Source of the DNA: Climacteris rufus | Taxonomy: Eukaryota > Chordata > Aves > Passeriformes > Climacteridae | Length of the DNA: 64,000 bases | Direction: 5' to 3' | Assembly: GCA_013398175.1 (NCBI GenBank) | Contig: VZRZ01006181.1 | Coordinates: 351,724 to 415,723, forward strand | Part shown: positions 43,225 to 54,689 of the stretch, piece by piece | How the letters are laid out: each line of letters starts with the position of its first letter | Numbering within the stretch: position 1 is the first letter of the stretch | Translations under genes and position numbers: made by a program | Notes under the pieces: generated by a model | The model's input: only the letters and a program-made list of their open reading frames with translations | Database searches by the model: none | What the model was told of the DNA's origin: nothing

Positions 43225-46200
43225 AACCATAAGCCTGGGAACTGCTTTTATTATTCAGCTTTACGGGAATCCATACAGCTCCCATGGAAGGGGATTATTT
43301 ACCTAGGCCCTGAGAAAAACTGGAGGAGCCTGCATGCTCCTTCTGGCTATTGTGTTGCCAAATCCCACGGCAAGGCGTCCGGAGAGCGGTTTCCTCCAGT
43401 TGTCATTAATCCTTGTGGGCTTGACAACCTCAGCACGCGGCATCCTTTGGGTCACCGGCTGCTGGGAAGCCAGACCATTGTTTCAGGGCTTTTGTCCCAG
43501 ACAGAGGGCTTGCTGGAGCTGAGGAACCAGGCTTTTCAGGTGTTGTGCCGTCACAAAGTGACTGGCTGGCAGCCTGGTGGTTGCTCAGGTCTTTCCCAGC
43601 TCTGCTGCTGGGAAGCCAGCTGGATTTGGCCAAAGGAAGCACTGGCCCTGGGATGTCCCAGTACGAGCCATGCTCACCCTGCATGAGGGAGCTTCCCCAC
43701 ATGCCTGTGGCTCAAGGGGATGGCTCCACCATAGCCCCCATGGATAGGATGGGACACCTGGGATCCCCCACTTCCTCCTGGTCCCTAACTCCCAACCTGA
43801 TCTTCTAGTCCCTGCAGGGGAGCAGCAAGAAGGCGCAGTTTCAGTTCAGTGCATGAATTGATGCAAAGGAAATGTTTTTTTCTCTAAGAGCTAAAAGAAA
43901 TCTTGCAGGAAGGCTTTGTGATAGGGATGTTGCCTGTGGCATGTATATGCACAAATGTGCATGGAAGGAATTGTGTCATGGAAACCCCAAGAGGCCCTTC
44001 GTTCTTGCCATGGGCTTGTGGAGCCCTCTGAGGTTCTCTTTATGGCAAGAACCTTAGAGGAAGAAACAGAAATCTGGGTATTTTCCAAGCCAGGGTTCAA
44101 AGGGGGTTTATAGCTCTGATGGGAAACTCTGTTCAAGATTGCATCTGCCTCAGCACAAACGACACTTTAGGGACAACTCAGAAGGAAGCAAGTTGTGATT
44201 TCTTCCCTGCTGATGCTGGTAGGCAGTGCACCAGCAAGTTTGGAAAGAGCTGCCCTTGCTTTCTCTAGGTGAGGCATGGGAAGGTGAGCTGGGAATGCCT
44301 ACATGTGGGTAAGCCCCCACAGTGCTCCCCACTCCTGTCCCTCTCGGGGCTTCAGGAAGGCCACAGAGCAAAGCAGCCAACCCCCACTGCCATCACGTTG
44401 TGACTGAAAGCTCTCTTCTGTGGCTTGCAGCTGGAGTTCCCTCTTCCTGCCCCCTTCAGGAGTATTGGGTGCCACCACAGCTTTGCAAGTGGCTGCAGTA
44501 TTATTTTGATGCTGCCATCATTCATTTTTGGTAACTCGTTGCTTTGTGAGGTGCTGCTGATGGATTAGGAGAGGGATGGGAAAGCCACCTTTTAAACCAG
44601 CCCAGCAGTGATGCCAGAAGTGCCTCCAGCATCTGGAGAAGGTCTGTCTGATGGCCCCCAAAACCAGAGCTTTGCTGCTGTCCCCTCCACTGCCACCTGA
44701 GCAAAGGACACAGGGAGAGTCTGTGGGTCTTCCCAACCCACACAGCATTGGGCTGCCCCAGAGACCCCACAGTGGGTGCATCTCATGGCCCTGTGTGTGG
44801 TGCTGCTCCAGGGATGGGGTTGGGCACTCCAGTGGGGGGCTCCCAGCCCACACCTCGAGTGTGGAGCTGCAGGGACCCAGCTGTGCCTGGCCTGGGCAGC
44901 CTCCATGCCTGGCAGGGATCACAAAGCACCAGTGTGGCCCTGGGGACCTGCCCAAGGTTCCCCTGAGAGTCTGTAGCAGAGCAAAGGGCCAAGCTCTGTG
45001 TGACCCAGCCAGGGCCTGGCGAATACAAAGCCACTCTAGTCCCTGCACCAGGTGTCCCAGCACATGGGGGAATGGGATGACACTGATCTAAGGCATCAAC
45101 CCCTCCATCTTCTCCCTGATTTTGCCCAGAGAGCGGCGTGCAGGGGAGCAGAGGGACACCCTTCCCCTCCCACGTGCTCAGTGGATGCGGACCGCGGTGG
45201 CAGCCGGACAGAGCTGCTTTCTCCAGCACAGTGCCACTATTGTCCAGCTGGGCTCTGGGGCCTCTCATCCCCACCAGGCAGGCACAGCCAGGACCTCTGC
45301 AGCCCTGCAACACAGACAACAAGGTGAAGGGGATGGATGCAAGCCTCTGGAGTGGGCAGCCCACCTCTGTGTCTCCCCGGTGTAGCCCCACTGCTTTTTG
45401 GCCCTCAGTGCAAAAGATGCTATAAGGGAGTACAGCAAGGTGGTGCCTAAAACAGGGGAAATGTGAATGATTAGGAGGGGGAAGGGAGAGCAGATGATGC
45501 TGAGATGTGAGGGGCAAGACAGAGCCGGTGCGGCAGAGCTGGGCTGGGAGCTGGAGAGGAAAAGCCGGGAGCCCTGTGGGAGCTGGGCTGTGGGAAGAGA
45601 CAATGCGATGGAGGGGAAGGAGCCAGCTCCCACTCTGGGACATGCACAAGGCTGCAATTAGAGAGAGGAGACAGCGTGTCTGCCTAGGCTGGGAAGTCTC
45701 CTTCTGCCATGGACACAGGGTCATGCAGGGGCTGATGCAGAAACCCACTGCCTGCTCTGTGCCCCTGCACACAGCTCCCCTTTGACTTGCACCCCTGAGG
45801 GGGCAAAAGCCCCAAGGGCAGACCCTGGCAATACCCGTGGCACGAAGGTGCAGGGGCTTTGCAGTGCTGGCAGGAGGTGTCTGGGTTGCACTGCTTGCAT
45901 TGCAGTGACACAGTCATACCAGGACCCCTTTCCTGGGTCAGCCCTCCTCCCCTGGCTGCCCTGGGCAGCCCCCTCCTGCCTCCTAGAACAGCTGACCAAA
46001 TACCAATGTCCTCAAGGCAAGCAGGTTGCTTGAGCACCCACCTCTCAAAGCTAGCAATGCACCCGCTGGTAGGCTTCTGGGATTCTCCTGGATGATGGAT
46101 GCCTTGGGGATAAGCAAATCCAGAGCACAAGCTCTGATTTTAGTGTCCTCCTCTGCCCTGCAATTATCTAGCTCCCAATGGAAAATTCAAGTTTGTTTGG

Positions 46201-48694
46201 AAACAAAGTCTCTGGGTTTGGCTTGGAAAGGCTCAGAAAACACCGTTCAAGGGTCACAAACTTTTAACACAAGACATGCTTGGCTGGGGTTGTAAAAGGG
46301 GAGGGAGGTAGAGAAGGAATATGAGCACACACCATTTTTGCTACCGCAAAACTTGGCTGGGAAACTCTGTGCTTCACTCCCTCTGGACATAAGGGTCCAA
46401 GAAAAGAGTTAGGTGATCTAAAAAGAAAGCAAACTAGTCATGAAGCCAGAGGAACTGATTTCCAAATTCCAGCTTTATACGGCTCATTTTCACCACCCAG
46501 CCAAGAGGCAGATGAAGCAGAACTCCTGCAACCTTCTGCTGGAGTGACAGCAAAGGGAGATGCTTGAAAAAAGCCAGCAGCTCATGGCAGGGACAGAAGA
46601 AAGAGGAGAACCCTGGTGAGACAACAGTGGGTTTTTTAAAATAAAAAATAATACACTTCAGACTTGCAGTGGTTTTTGCTTCCTGATCAACAGTTTTAAG
46701 CCAACTCAACTGCTTTGCTCTTTTTCTGGGCATTTTAAGATCTTTTCACTGAGGTGAAATTAAATACGAGGCGCGGGAGGAGACCTGATGGTTTTCCTGC
46801 CGTTCTCACCTGCGTGGGAGTGGCAGGAGCTGGGAGTTAAGGCAGCGCTGTGTATTCACTGGCCAGGCAGACACAGAGAAGTGTGGAAGATCACCACAGC
46901 GTGTTTAGAGCTGTGCAGCAATAACAGCTAAGTTGTTTTTGCCTGAAGAGGGGTTGGGGTTGGTTTTGTTTCATTTCAAATAAAGACATTTGGACGCCCA
47001 AAGGTCATTTCCGTGGAATAACAATGCTCCTTTCAGAAAGGGGCACCAGCAGGGTCTCCGTTACTCCCAGTGCTCCCAGTCTGGTTTGAAAGCCCAGCTG
47101 CAGCTGGGCAAGCATCCCCTGGGCTGCCCTCTACACATTGCAGCAGCTGCTGTCCCAGTGCCCCCACCACAGGAAGCGCAGGAGGTCAGGAAGGAGTGTT
47201 GGCTTCTCTGCTGGGGTGTTTGCAAGCACACAGTGCCTATTTGACAGTAAAATGAGGATGGTGTCCAGTCCCTCTCCACACTCACCCCAACCTCAGCTGC
47301 ACCCCTGTGCCTTCTGGAGCTCTGGCAGAGGATGGTGCATCCTCAGCAGGCAACATACGGCCATAGGTTTTCCTCATCCTCATCAGGTACGGCATGAGGA
47401 TCAGATATGACCCAAAGTTCTGATTTTAAAATAGTCTGTTTGCAGTGTGGGAAGGCTTTCCATGTGCTGCTGGCTTTAAATGGCAGGTGAATGTGCCTCA
47501 CTGACTTCAGTGAAGTTGGTACCATGATCTGTATCCATGCAAGTACATCGAAGCAAGGCAATGTGGGAAGTTTTCAGCAGAGCTGGGTGAAAAAGCAGGC
47601 ATCTTGGTTCCCAGATCCAGTTACATCACACACTTAATTTTCCTACATGCTTCCTAAATAGCTACTCTCTCAGGATTTAAGCAGGCAGAAAGCATTGGAG
47701 TGAAAAAGTAAACGCGACGCTCAGGCTGTTCTCTGCCTTGCAGGCATGTATTTGCCAAAAATTTCCTCTCTGCTTCAGGGCAGCCCCCAGCATCACTTTC
47801 TATAAGTCAGTCTTCAAGCTTCAGGGCACTTTGTTTTAAAAGTACCTTCTCTTTCATTCTGTGTGGGGAAAGAATCTTCAGAAAGAAAAAACGCTTGAGT
47901 GAAAAAGAGCTCCCCTCCTTAGGCAGCGCTGCTGTTTGTCACCCTCTCGGAAATTTGTAAACTCTTTTCTGTGTATTTATCTAACTCTGCTATTTTGGGA
48001 TTTGCTGTAACTGCCTGCACCAATGAGGTGTGTGTGGAGGGGAGAGTGCCTGTGCTGCTTGGCTGATATTTTTGGCCAGTGCCTTGCTCATTTCTGGGAA
48101 CTCGGGTACCATGGGAAGATGCAGTGCCGATCCCCTCACCTCTCTGCCTGCTCTTCCTCTTCCAAGAGCACTGATGCCCACAGTGGCTCAGCACTCAGCT
48201 GAGATGGCCAGCATAGATGCCTCTGGGTGTGCTGAGGGCTGGAGGAGAAGGGAGAAGGAGACCAGGATGGACAGCACAACCGGCTGCAGTGGGACTGTCT
48301 GGACCTCTTCTCCCCACACCAGCACTCTTGTAGCTACAGGAAAACTCATCATGGCAGCTAAGGCACAATTTTGCCTCCCAGGGGCATGGCAGGTCCACAG
48401 GAGAAGACAGTTTGCTTGCTCTGCTCTTCCCAAAGCCAGCTTCTGTGTGGGAAAGAGCAGCATGGGACAGACATAGCCACCATGAACAGAAAGAAAAGGA
48501 CTTCATCAGCCCACAGCCCTCCACAGGGAGGTGTGGATGCACACATATTCCATGCATACATGTGGGTGTGTGTATGTACCTCAATACCCTACAGCTTACA
48601 AGACACTCGTGATTTTAATTTTCTTGTCTGGCCAAGGCCTTTCTAAACCATCTCCAGATGTAGTTAACCCTGTCTGCCCTTACGCTGCTCTCTT

Positions 48695-48726
48695 GATCTG
48701 TCTCAAGACAGATCTTGAGATCTGTC
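48695..48726. repeat. Alternating triple 8-mer, direct-inverted-direct
   Basis: GATCTGTC (48695-48702) is followed by TCAA, its reverse complement GACAGATC (48707-48714), TTGA, and GATCTGTC again (48719-48726). The spacers are also reverse complements of each other, so two mutually exclusive hairpins share the middle arm. Confidence 0.8.
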
Positions 48727-51429
48727 CTACCCTAACCAAAGTCACATTCACAGCCATTGTGCACCTACTGATCATAAACAAAGGTCTTCCTGGTTTCTTG
48801 GAAGCTTGCAGGAACAATTTTTTCAGCTCCAAAGTTTTGATTAGGGCTTGTCTTCCAGTAGCCAGGAGGTCACAGTGTCTGCATAGATCACAACCTGAAC
48901 ATCTGCATCCTATTACACAGCATGGTGATTATTTTTCAACATTCCCCATGTCTTCTAGCAGTGACAGTGGTGATTAAAGCCTGGAATGGATTCCTGAGTA
49001 GCATTTTCAACTTCCTTTACTTTCGCGTCCTGACCGTAAACAGGAGAAGAGGGCTTTCCTTGGGCACTAGGTCAGGAAGCCCGTGTGCCTTGGGGTGATG
49101 CTGACGCACTGATGAAAGCCCGGAGATGTCAACTGGTACAAAGCAGCTGAACAAACCTGCCAAGGGGTGCCAACAATAGCAGGATGTCACTGCAGCTCAC
49201 AGGGAGATTTCCATTCACTGATTTGGCTCCCGTGCCAAAAGCTGTCCAGTGGTCCAAGGAATAAAGCCATTGTCTCCAGGAAGTGACCTGGAGCAGACTC
49301 TGGTGGCTCAGAGAGAGTGACAGGGATCTGGTTTCCTATCCACAGTGCCAGAGCAGCAAGAGGAGATGCTGTCTGAGGCAGGCTCTGGGCAGGGCACCTC
49401 TGGGCACCTCTATAATGGTCTGGGGCCCCTGCTACAAGGGGGCTCCATAAACCTTCTTGTTAAGACTGGGACTTTATTGTTCTCTTTGGTGGAGGGAGGG
49501 GACATGGCCAGGGAGATCAAGGAGCCAAGAGGAAAAGGATCGGTTGTGTCAAGTCTACAGCAAGAGACTGGAGCTGCCAAGCAGGCATTCCAGCCAGGAG
49601 ACAGTCTCAACATTTCCTCACTGAGAAAGGATTTTACTTTCTCTCCTCAGTATGCACGGTGACATTAATGAGCCCACATTTCTGGGCTGTTGGGTTTGGG
49701 CTTGTGCAGGTCAGCATTCAACATTCAAAAACTTCCTCCACCATAATTTTCCCTACAAGTCTTTGTAAGGCAGCCAAGGGCAGGAAACTGTCTGTAAATG
49801 AGGGCAACTGCTCTGGGTGGGTCCCAGCGCTGAAAGGAGCTGCTGTCTCTGGATCCAGCCAGGGAGGAGGGAGGAAGCCAGACTCAGCCTGCCACTCACC
49901 CTTTCCCCTGGGAAGAGGGGCCGTGGCACACCCCAGGGTGCACACCCTGCACAGCAGCTCCTGCCGCTTCCCCTCACCACAGGGCTCGGCAGCCCCTCCT
50001 GTCCTGGTCCCTCATTACCAGCCTGGTGTTTCCCTGCTTGGCTGTGTGTCTGTCTGTCCTCGGCGTGTGCCGGAGTGCTGTCCCCGTGTGCCCGCCTGCA
50101 GGAGCATCCCTGTCTGCGTCTCCCTGAGCCCCAGCGCGTGTCCTGCTCTCGGGAATGGCTCAGGTTGCCTGGGGCTGCCGGCACATCCACGTCCATCTGT
50201 GTTTTTCTGCTCAGTTGTTACGCTCGTGTGCCTCTCCCTGCGTCCGCCTTCCAGCGCCTGCCTGCATCTCTGCTTGCGTTTGTGCATCTCCCTCCGCTGG
50301 CGCTTTTTATCCTGGTAAACAGGACAGGCACGTGCATCCAAGCCCCGTGCGCCCAAGTTGGCTGGAATTGCGTCGGCTGAGAGCCAAGACAAAGGACAGG
50401 GAGGAGGAGGAGGAGCGGGGGAAGTGAAGGGGAGCGAAAGGGCTGTTGGAAAAGGCCTAGGGGACAAGCCAGCTTCTTGTTGCCTATGCACTGCTCTCAT
50501 GGAAAAGATCCTCAGATAAGCCTGCTCGTTAAGATAATGACCTAGTGCCTGCAAGCCACCAAGCTGGAGGTGGAGAGAGAAGCTCTCCGTCATCCCCCAA
50601 GACAAGGAAGGACGAGGATGAACCAAGGCAGCTGCCTGGTGGGCTCATGGGGGTCAAGGGTGGGGGGCACAGATGCACATCAGAGCTCAGGCTGGAAAAG
50701 GCAGACTCAAGGCAAAAATACTCCAATTTCAGAAAAATGCAGGGTGTGCAATTAAGGCTGTTTAAAACAGGAGTAACCTTACACCCCTTCCTCACAGAGC
50801 GAGGGCAGCCGGCACTGCATGACATAGCTTGTAAATACCTTCTCAGAGCCTTGGTTAAAAATTTGTCCCCTACACAGTGCTGCTGGCCACCACATCAAGT
50901 GCCAGATGAACTCCACCCGCAGCAGGGGCTTCCTTGCCGTGCCCACAAGTGTGGTGCTGCAGGGGGGAGAATCCTGCAGCAAAGGCACGTTGGGACTAAG
51001 CATCCCACAGTCTGCAAAGGGCAGGGGAGCTGTGGCTGCTGTGGGCTTTGGAGCGTGCAGAGGACCCTGATGGGCCAAATGAGAAGATGCAGAGAGGCCA
51101 GGTGAGAAACCCTGGAAGAGGAGGGAATGCGAGGTTTCTGGAGATGTTGCTGGGAGGAGGGATGGAGCAGGTTGGCTTTCACTTCTCGCATGACACATGC
51201 ACACAAGTGGTCAGAGCCGCCCTGGAGCACCGGCAGTGCTGGCAGTGCACACATGTGCAGGGAGAGGCAGAGGGGTGGAGAGACAGGAAGAGGCACAGAG
51301 GCAGGCACAAGATGAGTCAGCTGTACCAGCTGATGACGAGAGGTGGTCCTGGAAGATGTCAACATTTCTGTCTCACTTTCTGGAAAATACCCAGATGGAA
51401 AACTACTGCAGCAGAAGTTACCAACACAG
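48727..51429. other. GC-rich intergenic sequence without recognisable genes
   Basis: It includes a CpG-containing pyrimidine-rich stretch (50040-50310) and a short GAG-type run (50400-50414). Long frames here are stop-poor shadows with no family similarity. Confidence 0.5.
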
Positions 51430-51518
51430 TTCCTGCTTTGAATACCGGGCCAAAACCAACACAGCAATGTTTGCTTTCCCAAATTTTAATATGACTCCTT
51501 TAGTCCTACATGGAGCCA
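51430..51518. repeat. 89 bp dispersed duplicate, copy A
   Basis: This block matches 54517-54605 in the same orientation, with 80 of 89 positions identical and no indels by my alignment. It begins about 70 bp beyond the stop codon of the candidate gene at 51586-51999. The repeat family is unknown to me. Confidence 0.85.
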
Positions 51519-51585
51519 AAGAAGCCTTAATGAAGCAGTTGACACAGTGGAAGGAAGGGATGCCATCCAGACAACTTGGGCAAAC

Positions 51586-52002
51586 TTAATAAGTGGGCAA
51601 ATCAAAGGTCAGTGCATTGCGCCTCGGGCCATTGCGCTCACAAACACTTAATCCAATTTCAATCTCAGAGATGTCTTCTGGGAGATCAGGACAGTAGACT
51701 GTAAGCGACTGAGCAGACTTCTTAAGCTTCCTTTGCCTGGCCAGCCAGCAGATGACAGCAAGCACAACCAGGGCAGCTGCAGCGGTCCAAAACAGCCACA
51801 CAGAAAAGAGCCTGGATTCCTCCACGTCCTTGCTGTTCTCAATCTCCTGCAGCAGATGAATCAGCTCCTGGTGCAGGTACACCTCACGCTCCAGCATCTG
51901 TTTGGCTGTGGCTCTGCTGATCTGGTGATCCTGCTTCAGGCCAGGTGTGATGATGCTTCTGGCCAGCGAAGCTAAGATGAGAGCAGTTGCTGCAGCCATG
52001 GC
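51586..52002 (-). CDS. Candidate short membrane protein, ITPRIP-like N-terminal architecture, Mab-21 domain absent
   Basis: The frame has 137 codons. A pyrimidine-rich CTTCTCCAG acceptor (AG at 52004-52003) precedes GCC-ATG, so translation would start at 51999 in a good Kozak context. The protein has an N-terminal hydrophobic segment (ATALILASLARS, residues 3-14), an amphipathic helix with REVYLHQELIHLLQEIENS (about 40-58), a transmembrane helix (SVWLFWTAAAALVVLAVICW, about 67-86), a basic RQRKLKK stop-transfer, and a 40-residue tail with acidic PEDISEIEIG. This order resembles ITPRIP/ITPRIPL1 proteins, whose avian members I recall as having such N-termini. Those proteins then carry a Mab-21-like domain, and here the frame stops instead. 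No strong donor lies in the coding part. It could be a truncated paralogue, a different small membrane protein, or a pseudogene. The protein-like pattern plus correctly placed acceptor and ATG make chance unlikely. Confidence 0.5.
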   Translation of the reverse strand, partial: AMAAATALILASLARSIITPGLKQDHQISRATAKQMLEREVYLHQELIHLLQEIENSKDVEESRLFSVWLFWTAAAALVVLAVICWLARQRKLKKSAQSLTVYCPDLPEDISEIEIGLSVCERNGPRRNALTFDLPTY

Positions 52003-52426
52003 CTGGAGAAGGTGGGAGGAAAGGAGGCACATCAGGTCTGGATAGGAGAGAGTAGAGGGCACCCATTGGGGCACCCAGTATATCCCCATCCCTGGGAACC
52101 CCGAGTCTCTCTGCCCTCAGACCCAAGGGTGGTACTGTGCCCTGTTCCGAGGGGCTCAGCTCTCTCTCTGTTTCAGAACCCCCTTGGCGTCTGCCCTGTC
52201 CTCTATCAGGCCCAGCCTTCCCCCTGCATTTGCACTCACCAGGTGAGTCCAACATGAGTCCAGCTGTGGTGGAACTGGGGCTGCCTACTGATACCCCTGG
52301 TGACTTCTCCCACTGTGACTCGTTGTCCATGATGTCACAGCCACCAGAGCCACATGGCCCAGCCCCAGGCTTTGTCCCCACCACCCAGCTCAGCGAGGCC
52401 TGGCCACCACACCAAGTGCAAGCCTC

Positions 52427-52440
52427 ACCTGCAGAAGTGA
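52427..52440 (-). other. Candidate splice donor of a 5' non-coding exon upstream of the 51.6 kb gene
   Basis: On the minus strand CTGCAG|GTGAGG (exon end 52429) is a strong donor 425 bp upstream of the acceptor at 52003. A second consensus donor, CCTG|GTGAGT, ends at 52240. Either could join an untranslated leader exon to the coding exon. Upstream ATGs read out of frame into the coding exon, so a leader is the only sensible reading. Confidence 0.3.
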
Positions 52441-54516
52441 GCTCCCAGGGACTCCCAGACAAAAAGACTCCCCTCCAAAGCCATAACTGAAATGAAAATG
52501 GGGACTGTAGGTGGATGTCCCTGACCTAGGTAGAGAGGTGTAATATTTTCTGGGCCAGGTGGTCTAATTCCAAGTTACCTTGCAAAGAAGAGCTATGAGC
52601 CCTTGGGCAGAGACAACTCCTCTCCCTCTCATCCTCTTGGCTTCTTTCTGCTGGGGCAGGGCTTGGGGCTGCAATCCCTGGCAATCGAGCCAAATGCCAC
52701 TTGTGTCTCTGGTGCAAGTGGAGAAGATCCCACAGCTCCTGTCCCCAGCTACCAACTTGCTGCCTGCTCACCCTGGAGCAGTAGGTACCTTGAGATGCAC
52801 ATCTGTGTCCTTGGCTGCTGCATCCCATCATCTCCACGGGTGCAGACCAGCCTCCATGGCCCACCAGTGCAGAGGGCAGCAGGGCTTGGCCTTTTTCCTT
52901 TGCCTGGCATGCTAATTTAAGTGTTGTTGGTTTTTTTCCTGCCCCTTTTGCAGCACTCTTGATGCTCACGGGAATTCAGTAAAAGCAGTGAAGCCACATG
53001 GAGGGCCTTGAAGGAGTGCCTGGCTCCCCTTCTGCCAGCAGAGAGGAGCCCTGTCCCAGGTTCCTGCTCACACTGGACACATTGACTGGTGGGCAGTTTG
53101 CATTTTCAGCTTATTTCTGGATTTCCTCACATATGACTAGCAGTTAATTTAAGAGAAATTAAAAACAATCAGTGCAGCCACAGCTAAAGGTCAAGAGAGG
53201 GATGCCTGCAGCTGCCAGTGCTCTCAGGTACAGCAGCAGGAGGGGACATCTTCACTGCCTGTGGGAGAAGGCTAAAAAAAACCCAAATCTCATTACTTTT
53301 CTTTCCCTCAACCACCCATTTAACTCCCCATGCCTTCCGCTTGTTCCTGGCTGTCTAATTAAATTTCCTCAGACGACCGTGTTTCGGGGCAGAAGCTGGT
53401 TGGGGGTGTGCAGCTCTCCCAGTCCTTGGCCAGCTGCAGGGAAGGAGCAGGTGTGTGTGTGTGCACCCCTGTGCTCCCTGCTTCCAGGCTCCCTCCCTGG
53501 CTGCTTTGCACAGTTGGATGGAGACACAACCAAGGGCACACTGCAGTCGCCAGGGCAGGTTAGGAGATAAGCAGCCCTCTCTTAATGAAGACACGATATA
53601 CCTGGCAAGACTGGTCCCCTTGTGGGGAACAACAGGCTCTTTCACTCCAGGCCCTGGCACAGCCAGGAGCAGCTGTGGGACACAGGGAACAACAGCTGAT
53701 AAATCAGCTCAGCACCACCACCAGCCACAGGCGGCCCATGCTGACAGCACAGCCCCACATCAGCTGTTGTTGGGAAACCCTGGGATGTCCCACGTTGGAT
53801 TCCACCAGCAATCACAGCAAGACAGCACTTCTGGAGGGCTACAGCTTTGCTAAAATTGGCTTTTCCAGGAAGGTAGATGAGCATGGCAGGTCTCCAGTGC
53901 CAAGGGAAAGCTGCATTTCTGCCTCTGGTATCTGCTGAGGGAAGCCAATCCCAGAGGGAAAGGGCAGCATTACTACACTGAGAGACCTCTGCTTGCTGCT
54001 TGGGAGGTAAAATCCCCACTGAAAGGAGCCAAATTGTTACTGTGCATATCTAAAGGCACTGAATTATTAAGGAGAAGAGCTCTCTTAAGGCTGCAGGTGG
54101 AGCAGAGAGCTTTACAGATGGATGGTATTAAATGTAATGGACTTCTAATGGAAAACCACCTGATTGCCACAGAATGGTTTCTCAGCTGTGGAGCAAAACC
54201 AAGCAGCTGGAGTGAGTGTGGTACAGACCATTATTGCCCCAGGGAATGACTGGGTTTGGTAATCCTTTGCAGCATTTTGGAGTATTACAGTGAGCCTGTG
54301 ATGGAGAGATACTCCCTCCCACTCTGTTCTCTGAGAATATCCACAATCCAGCCTTTGCTTTTTCTGGATGGGCCCAAAACAGCCTATCCCTGTCTCACCA
54401 GAGCATGCTTCCACGTGATTAAGGTCATATAAGAACTGGCTGTTGTTTCCAAGCATCCTGAATTTGCCAAAATTAGGCTGGATTTGTGGAAACTGGCTTC
54501 CTGAGACCTTGGGCAC
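52441..54516. other. Non-coding sequence upstream of the candidate gene
   Basis: It contains a 13 bp perfect inverted repeat (53688-53771) and a short GT run (53451-53462). No exon or repeat family is recognised. Confidence 0.5.
53688..53771. repeat. 13 bp perfect inverted repeat with E-box cores
   Basis: AACAACAGCTGAT (53688-53700) and ATCAGCTGTTGTT (53759-53771) are exact reverse complements around a 58-base loop. Each arm carries the E-box CAGCTG. Confidence 0.8.
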
Positions 54517-54605
54517 TTCCTGCTTTGAATACCAGGCCAAACACAACACAGCAGTGCTTGCTCTCCCAAATTTTAATATGACTCTTTTAGTCTCACATGG
54601 AGCCA
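54517..54605. repeat. 89 bp dispersed duplicate, copy B
   Basis: This is the partner of 51430-51518 (80 of 89 identical), 3.09 kb away in direct orientation and just left of a CR1 fragment. It may be part of an unnamed interspersed repeat or a relic of a local duplication that involved the candidate gene. Confidence 0.85.
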
Positions 54606-54689
54606 CAAATTACAAAATTCGTTTATCCGAGTGTCAGAGAGGAACCAGGAAACACCAACACTTTAGGAAGCAGCAGGAAAATACCTGTA

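Larger units (their letters stand above)
41891..48694. other. GC-rich intergenic sequence without recognisable genes
   Basis: Apart from a 14 bp tandem repeat (42104-42131), an octamer palindrome (42547-42560) and an AT hairpin (43190-43224), nothing specific is recognised. The longest frame, 329 codons on the minus strand at 44783-45772, looks like a chance frame of stop-poor GC-rich DNA. Confidence 0.5.

Noticed and set aside
44783..45772. 329-codon minus-strand open frame, the longest without N
   Set aside because: Composition is rich in Pro, Gly, Ser and Cys with no domain, no splice context and several overlapping frames on both strands. This is expected in GC-rich DNA poor in stop codons.
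49659..50318. 219-codon plus-strand open frame
   Set aside because: Read through a pyrimidine- and CpG-rich stretch, with a Leu/Cys/Pro/Val-rich low-complexity product and competing long frames on the other strand.
51311..51335. TGAGTCAGC next to paired CAGCTG boxes
   Set aside because: Matches MARE/AP-1 and E-box consensus, but such short motifs are common and no other evidence supports regulation here.
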